Shown: one piece after another, positions 51,829 to 60,268 of the stretch
How the letters are laid out: the number at the start of each line of letters is the position of its first letter
Numbering within the stretch: the first letter of the stretch is position 1
DNA from: Flavobacterium psychrophilum
Lineage (GTDB): Bacteria > Bacteroidota > Bacteroidia > Flavobacteriales > Flavobacteriaceae
Assembly: GCA_022730285.1 (NCBI GenBank)
Contig: DZCQ01000001.1
Coordinates: forward strand, 34,079 to 98,078
Reading direction: 5' to 3'
DNA: 64,000 bases
Position numbers and translations under genes: made by a program
The notes under the pieces: generated by a model
What the model saw: the letters and a program-made list of their open reading frames with translations, nothing else
Databases searched by the model: none
Told to the model about the DNA's origin: nothing

Positions 51829-51883
51829 TTTTATATTTGTATTCCATTAAGAGCCAATCATTTTGTCTTTTTTACACATCTTG

Positions 51884-51945
51884 CCTGCTGTATGCTACAA
51901 TCTACACCAAAAAAAGGCGTAGGATTTTCGCTCCCATCAGGGCTA
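51884..51945 (+). repeat. Dispersed hairpin repeat, copy D
   Basis: CCTGCTGTATGCTACAAT, then CTACACC, AAAAAAA, GGCGTAG (a stem with one A/C mismatch), GATTTTCGCTCCCATCAGGG and CTA. Same left and right blocks as copy C, in the untranslated region before ftsY. Its frame is read by a long spurious N-terminal extension of ftsY. Confidence 0.8.
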
Positions 51946-52004
51946 GACACAAACAGTTGGTACTTTATAGCATTTTTTTATTAAAAAAATATAATTACGT
52001 AATC

Positions 52005-52985
52005 ATGAGTCTATTTAAAAAAATATTTTCTTCCGATAAAAAAGAAAATTCCCAACAAGAACCAACTTCTAATACACTAGAAAAAGGACTTGAAAAATCC
52101 AAAAGCTCTTTCTTCTCAAAATTAAGCAAAGCTGTAGTAGGAAAATCTAAAGTTGATGATGAGGTATTAGATAATTTAGAAGAAATATTAGTATCCTCAG
52201 ATGTAGGAGTTCCAACCACTCTTAAAATAATACAAAGAATAGAAACCAGAGTTGCTAACAATAAATATCTTGGCACAACCGAACTAAATACAATTTTGCG
52301 AGACGAAATTGCAGGATTACTATCGGAAACAAATCATGAAAATACTACAAAATTTGAAATTCCTATCACACACAAACCACACGTTATCATGGTAGTTGGA
52401 GTAAATGGAGTAGGAAAAACAACCACCATTGGAAAACTTGCTTATCAATTTAAAAATGCAGGGTACAACGTGGTGCTTGGTGCAGCAGATACTTTTAGAG
52501 CAGCGGCAATAGACCAACTACAAATTTGGGCAGATAGAGTAGAAATTCCTATTGTAAAACAACAAATGGGAAGCGACCCAGCATCTGTAGCATTTGATAC
52601 CTTACAAAGTGCTGTTGCACAAAGTGCGGATATTGTAATTATTGATACAGCAGGCAGGTTGCATAACAAAATTGGTTTAATGAACGAACTAACAAAGGTT
52701 AAAAAAGTGATGCAAAAGGTGGTTGAAAATTCTCCACACGAAGTGATGTTAGTACTAGATGGCTCTACTGGACAAAATGCATTTGAACAAGCAAAACAAT
52801 TTACAGCCGCAACAGAAGTTACTTGTCTTGCAGTTACAAAGTTAGACGGTACTGCAAAAGGAGGAGTTGTAATTGGTATTTCCGATCAGTTTCAAATTCC
52901 TGTAAAGTATATTGGTATTGGAGAAGGAATTTCCGACTTGCAAGTTTTTAACAAAACGGATTTTGTAGATTCTTTTTTTAAATAA
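52005..52985 (+). CDS. ftsY: Signal recognition particle receptor FtsY
   Basis: GTPase that docks SRP-ribosome complexes to the Sec translocon at the inner membrane. From the ATG at 52005 (MSLFKKIFSSDKKENSQQ) it has 326 residues: a short charged N-terminal (A/N) region, then the G domain with VVGVNGVGKTTTIGKLAYQF (P-loop), GAADTFRAAAIDQLQIWADR, IIDTAGRLHNKIGLMNELTK and VTKLDGTAKGGVVIGI, ending GIGEGISDLQVFNKTDFVDSFF. The frame continues upstream to 51837, but that part is derived from hairpin repeat copy D and is not expected in the protein. The cluster L28-L33-DUF4295-FtsY is a conserved Bacteroidota order. Confidence 0.96.
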   Translation: MSLFKKIFSSDKKENSQQEPTSNTLEKGLEKSKSSFFSKLSKAVVGKSKVDDEVLDNLEEILVSSDVGVPTTLKIIQRIETRVANNKYLGTTELNTILRDEIAGLLSETNHENTTKFEIPITHKPHVIMVVGVNGVGKTTTIGKLAYQFKNAGYNVVLGAADTFRAAAIDQLQIWADRVEIPIVKQQMGSDPASVAFDTLQSAVAQSADIVIIDTAGRLHNKIGLMNELTKVKKVMQKVVENSPHEVMLVLDGSTGQNAFEQAKQFTAATEVTCLAVTKLDGTAKGGVVIGISDQFQIPVKYIGIGEGISDLQVFNKTDFVDSFFK

Positions 52986-53030
52986 AAACTCTTCAAAATT
53001 GCATTATTTTATTAAACCCATTCGCACAAT

Positions 53031-53213
53031 ATGAATAGTCTTTTAAATTTTTATAAAAACCTAAAACCACTTCACTTATTTATTTTTGGAACCGTATTTT
53101 TGCTTTTAGCCCGTACAACTAAAAATAATATCGGTTTTGAACTAGGAGCATTATTTGCTTCCCTTTTTTTATATATTATGGCATTAATTAAATATTCTAA
53201 AAAGCAAAGCTAG
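53031..53213 (+). CDS. Small membrane protein, 60 aa, unknown
   Basis: 60 residues with two hydrophobic stretches (HLFIFGTVFLLLAR and LGALFASLFLYIMALIKY) and a basic tail ending KKQS. No family recognised. It follows ftsY by 45 bases and ends 2 bases before the stop of the convergent EamA transporter gene. It is probably a real small gene, but the evidence is limited to composition and a good start. Confidence 0.55.
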   Translation: MNSLLNFYKNLKPLHLFIFGTVFLLLARTTKNNIGFELGALFASLFLYIMALIKYSKKQS

Positions 53214-53215
53214 TC

Positions 53216-54106
53216 TTATTTTTTTAGTCTAATATTCATAATTATTATTGCTAAAAGTATTAGTATTATACCAATCCATTGTATTAATACGACATTTTCT
53301 TTTAGTAAAAAATAGGCCATTAATACCGAAACAGGCAGTTCTAACGAAGCAACAATACTACCCAAGCCTATTCCGGTGTATGGAAAACCAGAATTCATAA
53401 GCATAGGAGGTATTATGGTGCCAAAAAGCGATAAAACAACTCCCCATTTTATAAAAATTTCAAAGTTAAAAGGCGTTACTTGTGTTGCTATTGAAAATAT
53501 AAAAACAATAATTCCACCACCTAACAGCATATATAAACTGCGTTGTGCAGACGAAATTTCTGTTGCAATTCTATTTGCAGTAAACATAGTTGTGGTAAAA
53601 GATACCGCCGCTAGAAGCCCCCATGCTATTCCTCTCCAATCTAATGTAATTGTATTATTTAACAGGTTTGTAGCAAGTGTGGTTCCTATCAATACTATAA
53701 ATACCGATATTATTTTTTGTAAAGATGGAGCTTTTTTATCTAAAATCCATTCTAATAAAACTCCCATCCAAACGGTTTGCATTAGCAAAATAATTCCTAT
53801 AGAAACGGGTATGTATTTAACAGCTAAATAATAAAAAACGCTAGTCATACCAAGCGATGTTCCTGCTAACATTAACTGAAAAATATTTTTAGTACTTGCT
53901 TTTACTATTTTTTCTTTCTTTTTTACTTTCTGAAATAAGTTAATAAGCAAAACACCAATAATTCCTAATACAAACTGTGAGGTAGTAACTTCGGCTGTGG
54001 TATAGTTTTCTTTATAAGCCAGTTTTACAAATGTTGCAAGCATTCCATAGCTAGTTGCTCCTAATCCTACCAAAAATACTCCCTTTAAAACCTTATTTTT
54101 TATCAT
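53216..54106 (-). CDS. EamA/DMT-family transporter
   Basis: Ten-helix drug/metabolite transporter of 296 residues with two EamA repeats: the first from GVFLVGLGATSYGMLATFVKLAYKE to the segment with SVFYYLAVKYIPVSIGIILLMQTVWMGVLLEW, the second starting GIAWGLLAAVSFTTTMFTANRIA and ending SIVASLELPVSVLMAYFLLKENVVLIQWIGIILILLAIIIMN. These proteins export amino acids, nucleotide sugars or other metabolites; the substrate here is unknown. The gene stands alone and is convergent with the small ORF at 53213. Confidence 0.92.
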   Translation of the reverse strand: MIKNKVLKGVFLVGLGATSYGMLATFVKLAYKENYTTAEVTTSQFVLGIIGVLLINLFQKVKKKEKIVKASTKNIFQLMLAGTSLGMTSVFYYLAVKYIPVSIGIILLMQTVWMGVLLEWILDKKAPSLQKIISVFIVLIGTTLATNLLNNTITLDWRGIAWGLLAAVSFTTTMFTANRIATEISSAQRSLYMLLGGGIIVFIFSIATQVTPFNFEIFIKWGVVLSLFGTIIPPMLMNSGFPYTGIGLGSIVASLELPVSVLMAYFLLKENVVLIQWIGIILILLAIIIMNIRLKK

Positions 54107-54214
54107 TTTGTCCTTTTTAAAAAGCCGACAAAGATAGTATTTAAGATTTAGTATTTGGTGTTAATTTTTTGTTTTTTTTCTTGTGTAAATTAAAAAACAT
54201 CATTGAACAGTTCT

Positions 54215-55378
54215 CTAAAAAAGTCCAACTATTGGGTTGTTATCTATTCCAATTTTTGTATAATCAAAATTCAATTTGTTTTTTAATATCGAAGAATAAA
54301 CACTTCTAAAGTCTATTTCATATTTTAAATCGCCATTATCCAGATTTGTTAAATTTGGATTGTTACCCAATACCTTTCCTTTATTATTTCCACCTATAAC
54401 AAACATTGGTGCAGCAGTTCCATGATCGGTTCCATTTCCATTATCTTTTACTCTACGTCCAAATTCTGAAAAAACAACAATAGTAGTATTTTGTAATTGG
54501 TTAGATTGTTTTAAGTCTAAATAAAAACTATAAATGGCATCATTTAACTCAGATAATTTGTTTTTATGTATAGAAAGCTGATTATCATGTGTGTCAAAAC
54601 CTCCTAACGATGTATAATAAACATTAGAATTTAAATTCCCTTTAATCAATCTAGCAATCCACTCTAAATTTTTAGATAAATTTGTTTTAGAATAGCTCAC
54701 TTCCGATTTAGATTTGGCAATAGCTTTTTGTATTTCTTCGGAACCTTCAGATACAGAATTTGCAATTTTTAAAACAAAATCTAATTGCGGATTGTTAGAT
54801 AATTTTTGGTTTTCAGTCAAATTTTTTGCCATAAAATTAGTAGGATTGTTTACCGTAATGCTATTTGGTTCTTCTCCTTTTAAAGCAAGATTATCAATGC
54901 TATCTATGTTTATCCCAGCCGTAGGATTGTGTTCATGGCATTGCAAATCTAAGTATCTTCCTAGCCAACCTTGGTTTAGATACTCTTGATTAGTAGGTGC
55001 TGTTTGCCAAATTTCTTGACTTCTAAAATGGGACCGAACAGGATTTGCATATCCTACATTTTGTATTACTGACAAATCTCCTGCTTGTTGTATATTTGCA
55101 AAATCCTTTAAAGCTGGATGAAATGCCATGTTGTTACTAGCAGCAATAACTTCGTTTTTAGAAATTGCTATTTTAGGTCTTGCATCATAATACAACGAAT
55201 CTTGGTACGGAATATAAGTGTTTAGCCCATCATTTCCTCCATTTAGTTGTACAAAAACAACACACTGTTGGGTATTTGTCCAATTGTTTTGTGTTCCAAA
55301 TGCATGTAAAAAACTAGGAAGTAGGAGTGTTCCTCCTGTAAAAGTTCCTGTTAGCGATAAAAAATTTCTTCTGTTCAT
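54215..55378 (-). CDS. DUF1501 protein with Tat signal
   Basis: 387 residues starting MNRRNFLSLTGTFTGGTLLLPSFLHAFG, a twin-arginine signal, so the mature protein is folded before export. The rest matches DUF1501 (a sulfatase/alkaline-phosphatase-like fold): FVQLNGGNDGLNTYIPY near the N-terminus, NVGYANPVRSHFRSQEIWQT, and TTIVVFSEFGRRVKDNGNGTDHGTAAPMFVIGG with the conserved GTDHG. It is paired with the DUF1800 gene upstream, 49 bases away, as in many Bacteroidota and Planctomycetota. The enzymatic role is not established. Confidence 0.9.
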   Translation of the reverse strand: MNRRNFLSLTGTFTGGTLLLPSFLHAFGTQNNWTNTQQCVVFVQLNGGNDGLNTYIPYQDSLYYDARPKIAISKNEVIAASNNMAFHPALKDFANIQQAGDLSVIQNVGYANPVRSHFRSQEIWQTAPTNQEYLNQGWLGRYLDLQCHEHNPTAGINIDSIDNLALKGEEPNSITVNNPTNFMAKNLTENQKLSNNPQLDFVLKIANSVSEGSEEIQKAIAKSKSEVSYSKTNLSKNLEWIARLIKGNLNSNVYYTSLGGFDTHDNQLSIHKNKLSELNDAIYSFYLDLKQSNQLQNTTIVVFSEFGRRVKDNGNGTDHGTAAPMFVIGGNNKGKVLGNNPNLTNLDNGDLKYEIDFRSVYSSILKNKLNFDYTKIGIDNNPIVGLF

Positions 55379-55427
55379 AATTGTAGCGTTTGTTATCGGA
55401 AATTTTAAAATAGAGATATTTTATATG

Positions 55428-56798
55428 TTAAATAACCTGATATTCAGGACATTTTAACATGGTGTTGTACAATCTAATCACGGCATTGTTTGCTCCTTCT
55501 GACTCACTATCAAAATCGTATTTTAAAATATTTTCAAAATTTTCTTGCGAATTTTTGTTTACTTCAAAAAGAGTTTTCGAAGTAAGTTCTGCAATTATTT
55601 GTTTGTTATTACCATTTTTATTCCATTTTAATTGTATCGGAATAGTTTTATTATTTGTGTTTTTTATCTTATTTCGATTTAGATTTTTGCCATTGCAAAG
55701 TAAATCGGCAGTATTGTTTCGTTGCAAAAATATTTGTGCTGTAAGCCAAGAATTGCCACCATCCCAACCTTTTACATTTGGCTGATTCATTAAATCCATG
55801 CCTTGTTGTCTTAAGAATAAGGCTATTAATGTTTCGTTTGGTTTTTCTATGTTCAAATCTGAAATAATGGGCAAAATAAATTCTAATGGATTTTTTATCT
55901 TAGAACCTATATTATTTTCTGTAAATTCCTCTGAAAATATCTTGGTTAATAATGGTTTTATTTCAAAATTTTCTTTTCTAAAATAATTCCCGTAATAGAC
56001 AACTTTTTCTTCACTTGGGTTATCATAAACAAACCACTGTAATATTTTTTTGGTTATTAAATATGGAACTGCTGGTTGTTCAAAAATAATATCTATCATT
56101 TCATCTGCCTTAAAAGTTCCTTTTTTGTCAAAATATATAAATTCTTCGTTATCTTGAAGTACTTTTTTGTAAGTAGCATTTTCTCCATCGGGACTTAGTC
56201 CAGCTAATCCTTTTGCTCCATTTTTAATATCTTGTTCCGTATAATTTCCAATTCCAAGTGTAAATAATTCTAATAACTCTCTACTTAAGTTTTCGTTTAA
56301 TTTTCCTTTTTTATTATCCGAATTGTCTAAATATTTAACCATTGCATTGGATTTTACCATCTTTTTTGTAAGATCTTTAAAATTGCCAAAAGCATTTTCT
56401 CTAAGTATTTGATTGTGTTGGTATAGCCAATAATTTATTTTTACTTTTTGAAAAGTCGCTACATAATGATTATGCCAAAAACAAGTCATCTTTTCCCTTA
56501 ACGGATAGGCATCTTCCATTATTTTTTTAATCCACCAAGCTTTCATTTGTGTAAAAACCGTGGCTTCCGTTTGAATGTTTTCTCTTTTTTCTTCAGGAGT
56601 TAAAGTTTTTAATTTTTCTTTCAATTCCTTTAATTCTTCTCTCGTTTTAGGACTATTTTCTAAAAAAGAAGGAAGACTTTTGTCAAAACTTGCAGCAAAG
56701 GATTTCTCTAAAAACTTGTTAATTCCAAGACTCTTAATTTCTTGCGATTGTTGCGTAGAATAGCCTAGTCGCAAAGACCATAGTGTGTTTAGTTCCAT
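55428..56798 (-). CDS. DUF1800 protein, partner of DUF1501
   Basis: 456 residues of the DUF1800 family. Recognisable parts are LWSLRLGYSTQQSQEIKSLG at the start, WWIKKIMEDAYPLREKMTCFWHNHYVATFQKVKINYWLYQHNQILRENAFGNFKDL (the family's densest conserved block), NLSRELLELFTLGIGNYTEQDIKNGAKGLAG and MDLMNQPNVKGWDGGNSWL. No signal peptide is visible. DUF1800 and DUF1501 occur as adjacent genes in many genomes and probably work together, but their substrate is unknown. It starts 15 bases downstream of the secreted basic protein gene. Confidence 0.92.
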   Translation of the reverse strand: MELNTLWSLRLGYSTQQSQEIKSLGINKFLEKSFAASFDKSLPSFLENSPKTREELKELKEKLKTLTPEEKRENIQTEATVFTQMKAWWIKKIMEDAYPLREKMTCFWHNHYVATFQKVKINYWLYQHNQILRENAFGNFKDLTKKMVKSNAMVKYLDNSDNKKGKLNENLSRELLELFTLGIGNYTEQDIKNGAKGLAGLSPDGENATYKKVLQDNEEFIYFDKKGTFKADEMIDIIFEQPAVPYLITKKILQWFVYDNPSEEKVVYYGNYFRKENFEIKPLLTKIFSEEFTENNIGSKIKNPLEFILPIISDLNIEKPNETLIALFLRQQGMDLMNQPNVKGWDGGNSWLTAQIFLQRNNTADLLCNGKNLNRNKIKNTNNKTIPIQLKWNKNGNNKQIIAELTSKTLFEVNKNSQENFENILKYDFDSESEGANNAVIRLYNTMLKCPEYQVI

Positions 56799-56812
56799 CT
56801 TTTTGTTTTAAA

Positions 56813-57634
56813 TTAGCGTCTTCTTCCCTTTGCAGGCGATTTTTTAGTTTTCGCAATTTTTACTTTTCCACGATTATTTTTATGCACAATGGTAGTTGTA
56901 CCTCTGTTTTTGTGTACTACAAGTGTAGAGGTGTGTCTTTTTGGAGTATATACTTTTCTTGCAACTACTACTCTGCGGGTTGGAGTTTTATGAAAATAGG
57001 CTCTGTGTGGAATATTTTTTTTGTAAAAAATAACATAACTAAAAGGTCTCCATGGTTTCCACCATTTTGGGTGCATTCTCCATCTGTATGGAGATTTCCA
57101 AAGCACATATCTTGGGCCATAAATGTATCTTACACTTGGCCATAACCACACGTTTACTATAATTGTATTTGTTGTTATTTGTGGAGTTGCTGGTCCATAA
57201 CCATTATTATTCGGAACGTCTGTAGTGTCTAATGGTTCTACAATTGTATTTTCTGCATACAAGCTATTATCTCCATCTATTTGCAATATTGCCGATTCAC
57301 TTCCTGTTTTTTCTATGGCAATTGTTGCAATATCTTGAACATCTGTATCGGATAAGTAAGTGCTTAAAACTATAACATGATTGTCATTTTCCTGAATATC
57401 ATCTACATTAATATAATCTGTTTCTCCATCGTTATTCAAATCTAGATTATTTACATTATTATTTTCTTGATTTATTAAATCCTCAAATTCTTCAATATTT
57501 TTGGCTTTTTTAAACATTGCGAGAGCTCCTTCTAAGCTAAAATTTTCACCTGTAAATTCAGGAGAATCATTTTCTTGTGCAAATCCGAATGTAATTCCTA
57601 GAATAACAAACAGTGTGGTGATTGTATTTTTCAT
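56813..57634 (-). CDS. Secreted protein with acidic front and Trp/Arg-rich basic tail, unknown
   Basis: 273 residues with a signal peptide (NTITTLFVILGITFGFAQ). The mature N-terminal part is acidic and Asn/Asp-rich, with a calcium-loop-like DLNNDGETDYINVDD. The C-terminal third is strongly basic and aromatic: WLWPSVRYIYGPRYVLWKSPYRW, then repeated Lys/Arg/Thr/Val stretches ending SPAKGRRR. No family is recognised. The contrast of acidic and basic halves suggests a polyanion- or nucleic-acid-binding tail, which is inference. It is directly upstream of the DUF1800 gene (15 bases). Confidence 0.7.
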   Translation of the reverse strand: MKNTITTLFVILGITFGFAQENDSPEFTGENFSLEGALAMFKKAKNIEEFEDLINQENNNVNNLDLNNDGETDYINVDDIQENDNHVIVLSTYLSDTDVQDIATIAIEKTGSESAILQIDGDNSLYAENTIVEPLDTTDVPNNNGYGPATPQITTNTIIVNVWLWPSVRYIYGPRYVLWKSPYRWRMHPKWWKPWRPFSYVIFYKKNIPHRAYFHKTPTRRVVVARKVYTPKRHTSTLVVHKNRGTTTIVHKNNRGKVKIAKTKKSPAKGRRR

Positions 57635-57790
57635 GATTTAAATATTTTTGTTATAAGTAAGACTAAATTTATTTACAAAAGTTTAATGTAACACAAAAAT
57701 ATTTTTTTATAGCACTTTTCACTACCAACTTTACATTAGAAATGTTGGTGTATTTTGCTGAAATTATCTAGAAAAATGATTGACAAGGTT

Positions 57791-59140
57791 TTAAAAACCA
57801 AGAATTATCTTAGCAATGGTGAAGTAAAGTATAATTCCAAAAACATCATTAGTTGTGGTAATAAATGGGCCTGTTGCAATTGCTGGGTCTATTTTCTTTT
57901 TGTGTAAAAATAAGGGTACAAGCGTACCTAGCGTTGCTGCAAAAAGTATTACTACAATAATAGAAATGGAGATAGCAAGTCCTACCTGAAACTGCCCATA
58001 CATCATGGTGTGATATCCTAACACAAGTAGTGAAATTATTGTTCCAGATATCATGGCAACAGTTATTTCTTTGCTAAAATACTCTTTGCTAAATCCTTTA
58101 AGAGTTCCGTTTGCAAGTCCTTGAACTATTATTGCAGATGCCTGAACGCCTATATTTCCTGCTGTTGCAGAAAGTAAAGGCATAAAAATAACTAGTGTGA
58201 AAAATTTGTCCGAAATAGATTCATTTCCTTTTAGCACGTATGATGCAACAAGTTCAATAAGCATTCCCATTATTAGCCAAGGAAGTCTTGCTTTTGTATG
58301 GGCATATACATTATCATCTGCCTCCACATCGTGTGTAATACCGGCTGCCATTTGGTAATCTTTATCGGCTTCTTCTTTTATTACATCTACAATATCATCA
58401 ATAGTAATTCTTCCCACAAGTCTGCCAAGGTCATCAGTTACTGGGATTGCTTCTAGATCGTATTTTTGCATAATTCTGGCTACTTCAATATCTTCGGTAT
58501 TTACATTTACGGAGTTCAGTTTTCGTATATAAACTTCCTCAATAGGTGTTCTTGTAGAAGTTGTGAGTAAATCTTTGAGAGATAAACGCCCTTTTAATCT
58601 ATTTTCGTCATCTACCACGTAGATAGAATGTACTCTGGAAATATTTTCAGCTTGAATTCGCATTTGTCTAATACAGGTAAATACATTCCAGTTTTCGTTT
58701 ACTTTTACAAGTTCTTTATGCATTATTCCTCCCGCTGTGTCTTCTGCATATCGGAGTAAATCTACAATGTCTTTGGCATGCTCAACGTCTTGAATTTCAG
58801 ATATTACTTCTCTTTTTTTGCTCTGCGAAAGTTCGGCAATAATATCTGCGGCATCATTAGTTTCTAGCTCGTCAAGTTCTTCTGCAATTTCTTTTGCCGA
58901 AAGGCGATCTAGTATTTTCTCTCTTAAATCTTCGTCTAGTTCTAATAGTATTTCGGCAGTTTTTTCGCTATCTAATACTTTAAATATATAGGTTGCTTCT
59001 TCTATATCTAGTTCTTCTAGAATTTCTGCAATATCAGCATGGTGCATATCATTGAGCAAAATTTCCAATTGATTATTGTTTTTTGCTGCAATAAGTTGCT
59101 CTAATTGTGTGATTAGTTCCTTACTGATTTTAAATTCCAT
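57791..59140 (-). CDS. mgtE: Magnesium transporter MgtE
   Basis: Magnesium channel with cytoplasmic gating domains, 449 residues. The N domain ([26 protein letters not shown], then [25 protein letters not shown]) is followed by a CBS pair (about 135-255, [15 protein letters not shown] and [32 protein letters not shown]), a plug helix, and five membrane segments ([18 protein letters not shown], ... [22 protein letters not shown], ... [15 protein letters not shown]). The pore motifs GNIGVQAS and TTTNDVFG are the MgtE signature. It overlaps the end of rsmA by 11 bases, so translation is probably coupled. Confidence 0.95.
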   Translation of the reverse strand: MEFKISKELITQLEQLIAAKNNNQLEILLNDMHHADIAEILEELDIEEATYIFKVLDSEKTAEILLELDEDLREKILDRLSAKEIAEELDELETNDAADIIAELSQSKKREVISEIQDVEHAKDIVDLLRYAEDTAGGIMHKELVKVNENWNVFTCIRQMRIQAENISRVHSIYVVDDENRLKGRLSLKDLLTTSTRTPIEEVYIRKLNSVNVNTEDIEVARIMQKYDLEAIPVTDDLGRLVGRITIDDIVDVIKEEADKDYQMAAGITHDVEADDNVYAHTKARLPWLIMGMLIELVASYVLKGNESISDKFFTLVIFMPLLSATAGNIGVQASAIIVQGLANGTLKGFSKEYFSKEITVAMISGTIISLLVLGYHTMMYGQFQVGLAISISIIVVILFAATLGTLVPLFLHKKKIDPAIATGPFITTTNDVFGIILYFTIAKIILGF

Positions 59141-59909
59141 CGGCTTGAATTTTTTGTGTTAATTCTATAAATTCTGCAAAATCTAGTTGTTCTGGTCGGA
59201 GTTCAAAGATACTATCTTTTCGTAAAGTTTCACTTAAACTTAATGTTTTTAAACTGTTACGTAATGTTTTTCTGCGTTGTTGAAATGCTGTTTTTACAAC
59301 ATTAAAGAACAATTTTTCGTTGCATGGTAATTCAAAATTTTCTTTTCGTTTCATTCTCATAACTCCAGATTTTACTTTTGGAGGTGGATTAAATACGTTT
59401 TCATCTACGGTAAAAAGATATTCGGTATGGTAAAATGCCTGTGCCAAAACGGATAATATGCCATATACTTTACTGCCTTTTTTAGAGCATATTCTTTCTG
59501 CGACTTCTTTTTGAAACATTCCGGAAAACTCAGGAACTTGTTTTCGTAGTTCCAGTGTTTTAAAGACAATTTGGGTAGATATATTGTAAGGAAAATTTCC
59601 TATAATGGCAAATTCTTCTCCGTTAAAAATGCTGTTAATATCAAATTTTAAAAAATCTTGGGGAATTATTTTACCATTTAATTTTTCAAAATGTTGGTCT
59701 AAATATTCTACCGATTCGGAGTCTATTTCAATGACGTATGTTTCTATTTCTTTTTGTAATAAATATTTTGTTAGAACTCCCATTCCAGGCCCTATTTCTA
59801 ATATTTTTTTGTAATTATTTAAAGATAAGCTATTTGCGATATTTTGTGCTATTGTTTCGTCTATCAAGAAGTGTTGCCCTAGGTGTTTTTTTGCTTTTAC
59901 ATTTTCCAT
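59130..59909 (-). CDS. rsmA: 16S rRNA dimethyladenosine transferase RsmA (KsgA)
   Basis: Methylates A1518 and A1519 of 16S rRNA in the last steps of small-subunit assembly. The 259 residues start [19 protein letters not shown], then show the SAM loop [15 protein letters not shown], the acidic [16 protein letters not shown], and the catalytic [18 protein letters not shown] (NFPY), with [17 protein letters not shown] and [13 protein letters not shown] near the end. These are the KsgA hallmarks. It is followed at once by mgtE (11-base overlap) and preceded by the DUF4286 gene. Confidence 0.97.
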   Translation of the reverse strand: MENVKAKKHLGQHFLIDETIAQNIANSLSLNNYKKILEIGPGMGVLTKYLLQKEIETYVIEIDSESVEYLDQHFEKLNGKIIPQDFLKFDINSIFNGEEFAIIGNFPYNISTQIVFKTLELRKQVPEFSGMFQKEVAERICSKKGSKVYGILSVLAQAFYHTEYLFTVDENVFNPPPKVKSGVMRMKRKENFELPCNEKLFFNVVKTAFQQRRKTLRNSLKTLSLSETLRKDSIFELRPEQLDFAEFIELTQKIQADGI

Positions 59910-59944
59910 TTTTATAATACTTTAAGAGCAAGGTTTCTATTTTT

Positions 59945-60256
59945 TTAAAATTCTCTAATTACTTCTAATTCGGTTCTAAAAGTAAGCATTTTATCCCCAA
60001 ATAACTGAATACCTTCTAATCGAAGTTTTGGAGCATCTTCGTTGTAATATTGTTCTAAGGTTTCTTTGTTTTTAGTTGTAAATTGGATAGAATAAGTGGT
60101 GCCTCCCATCTCTTCTTCTATCAATACTTTCACTATTTTTGCGGCACTAAATTTATTGGTAGCTAAAATTTCTGGTATGTGCTTTTCTTGCACCCATTGT
60201 AACCATTGTTTGTGTACACTTTCATGTATATTAACAGTAATATTGTAAATAATCAT
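59945..60256 (-). CDS. DUF4286 protein
   Basis: 103 residues. The sequence IIYNITVNIHESVHKQWLQWVQEKHIPEILATNKFSAAKIVKVL is the DUF4286 signature; the fold is a ferredoxin-like alpha/beta domain. No catalytic residues can be assigned. It lies between the TPR gene, 12 bases upstream, and rsmA, 35 bases downstream, so it is part of this minus-strand operon. The function is unknown. Confidence 0.9.
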   Translation of the reverse strand: MIIYNITVNIHESVHKQWLQWVQEKHIPEILATNKFSAAKIVKVLIEEEMGGTTYSIQFTTKNKETLEQYYNEDAPKLRLEGIQLFGDKMLTFRTELEVIREF

Positions 60257-60268
60257 TTTCTTATTTTG

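Noticed and set aside
51837..52004. N-terminal extension of ftsY
   Set aside because: It is produced by hairpin repeat copy D; the standard FtsY start MSLFKKIF is at 52005.
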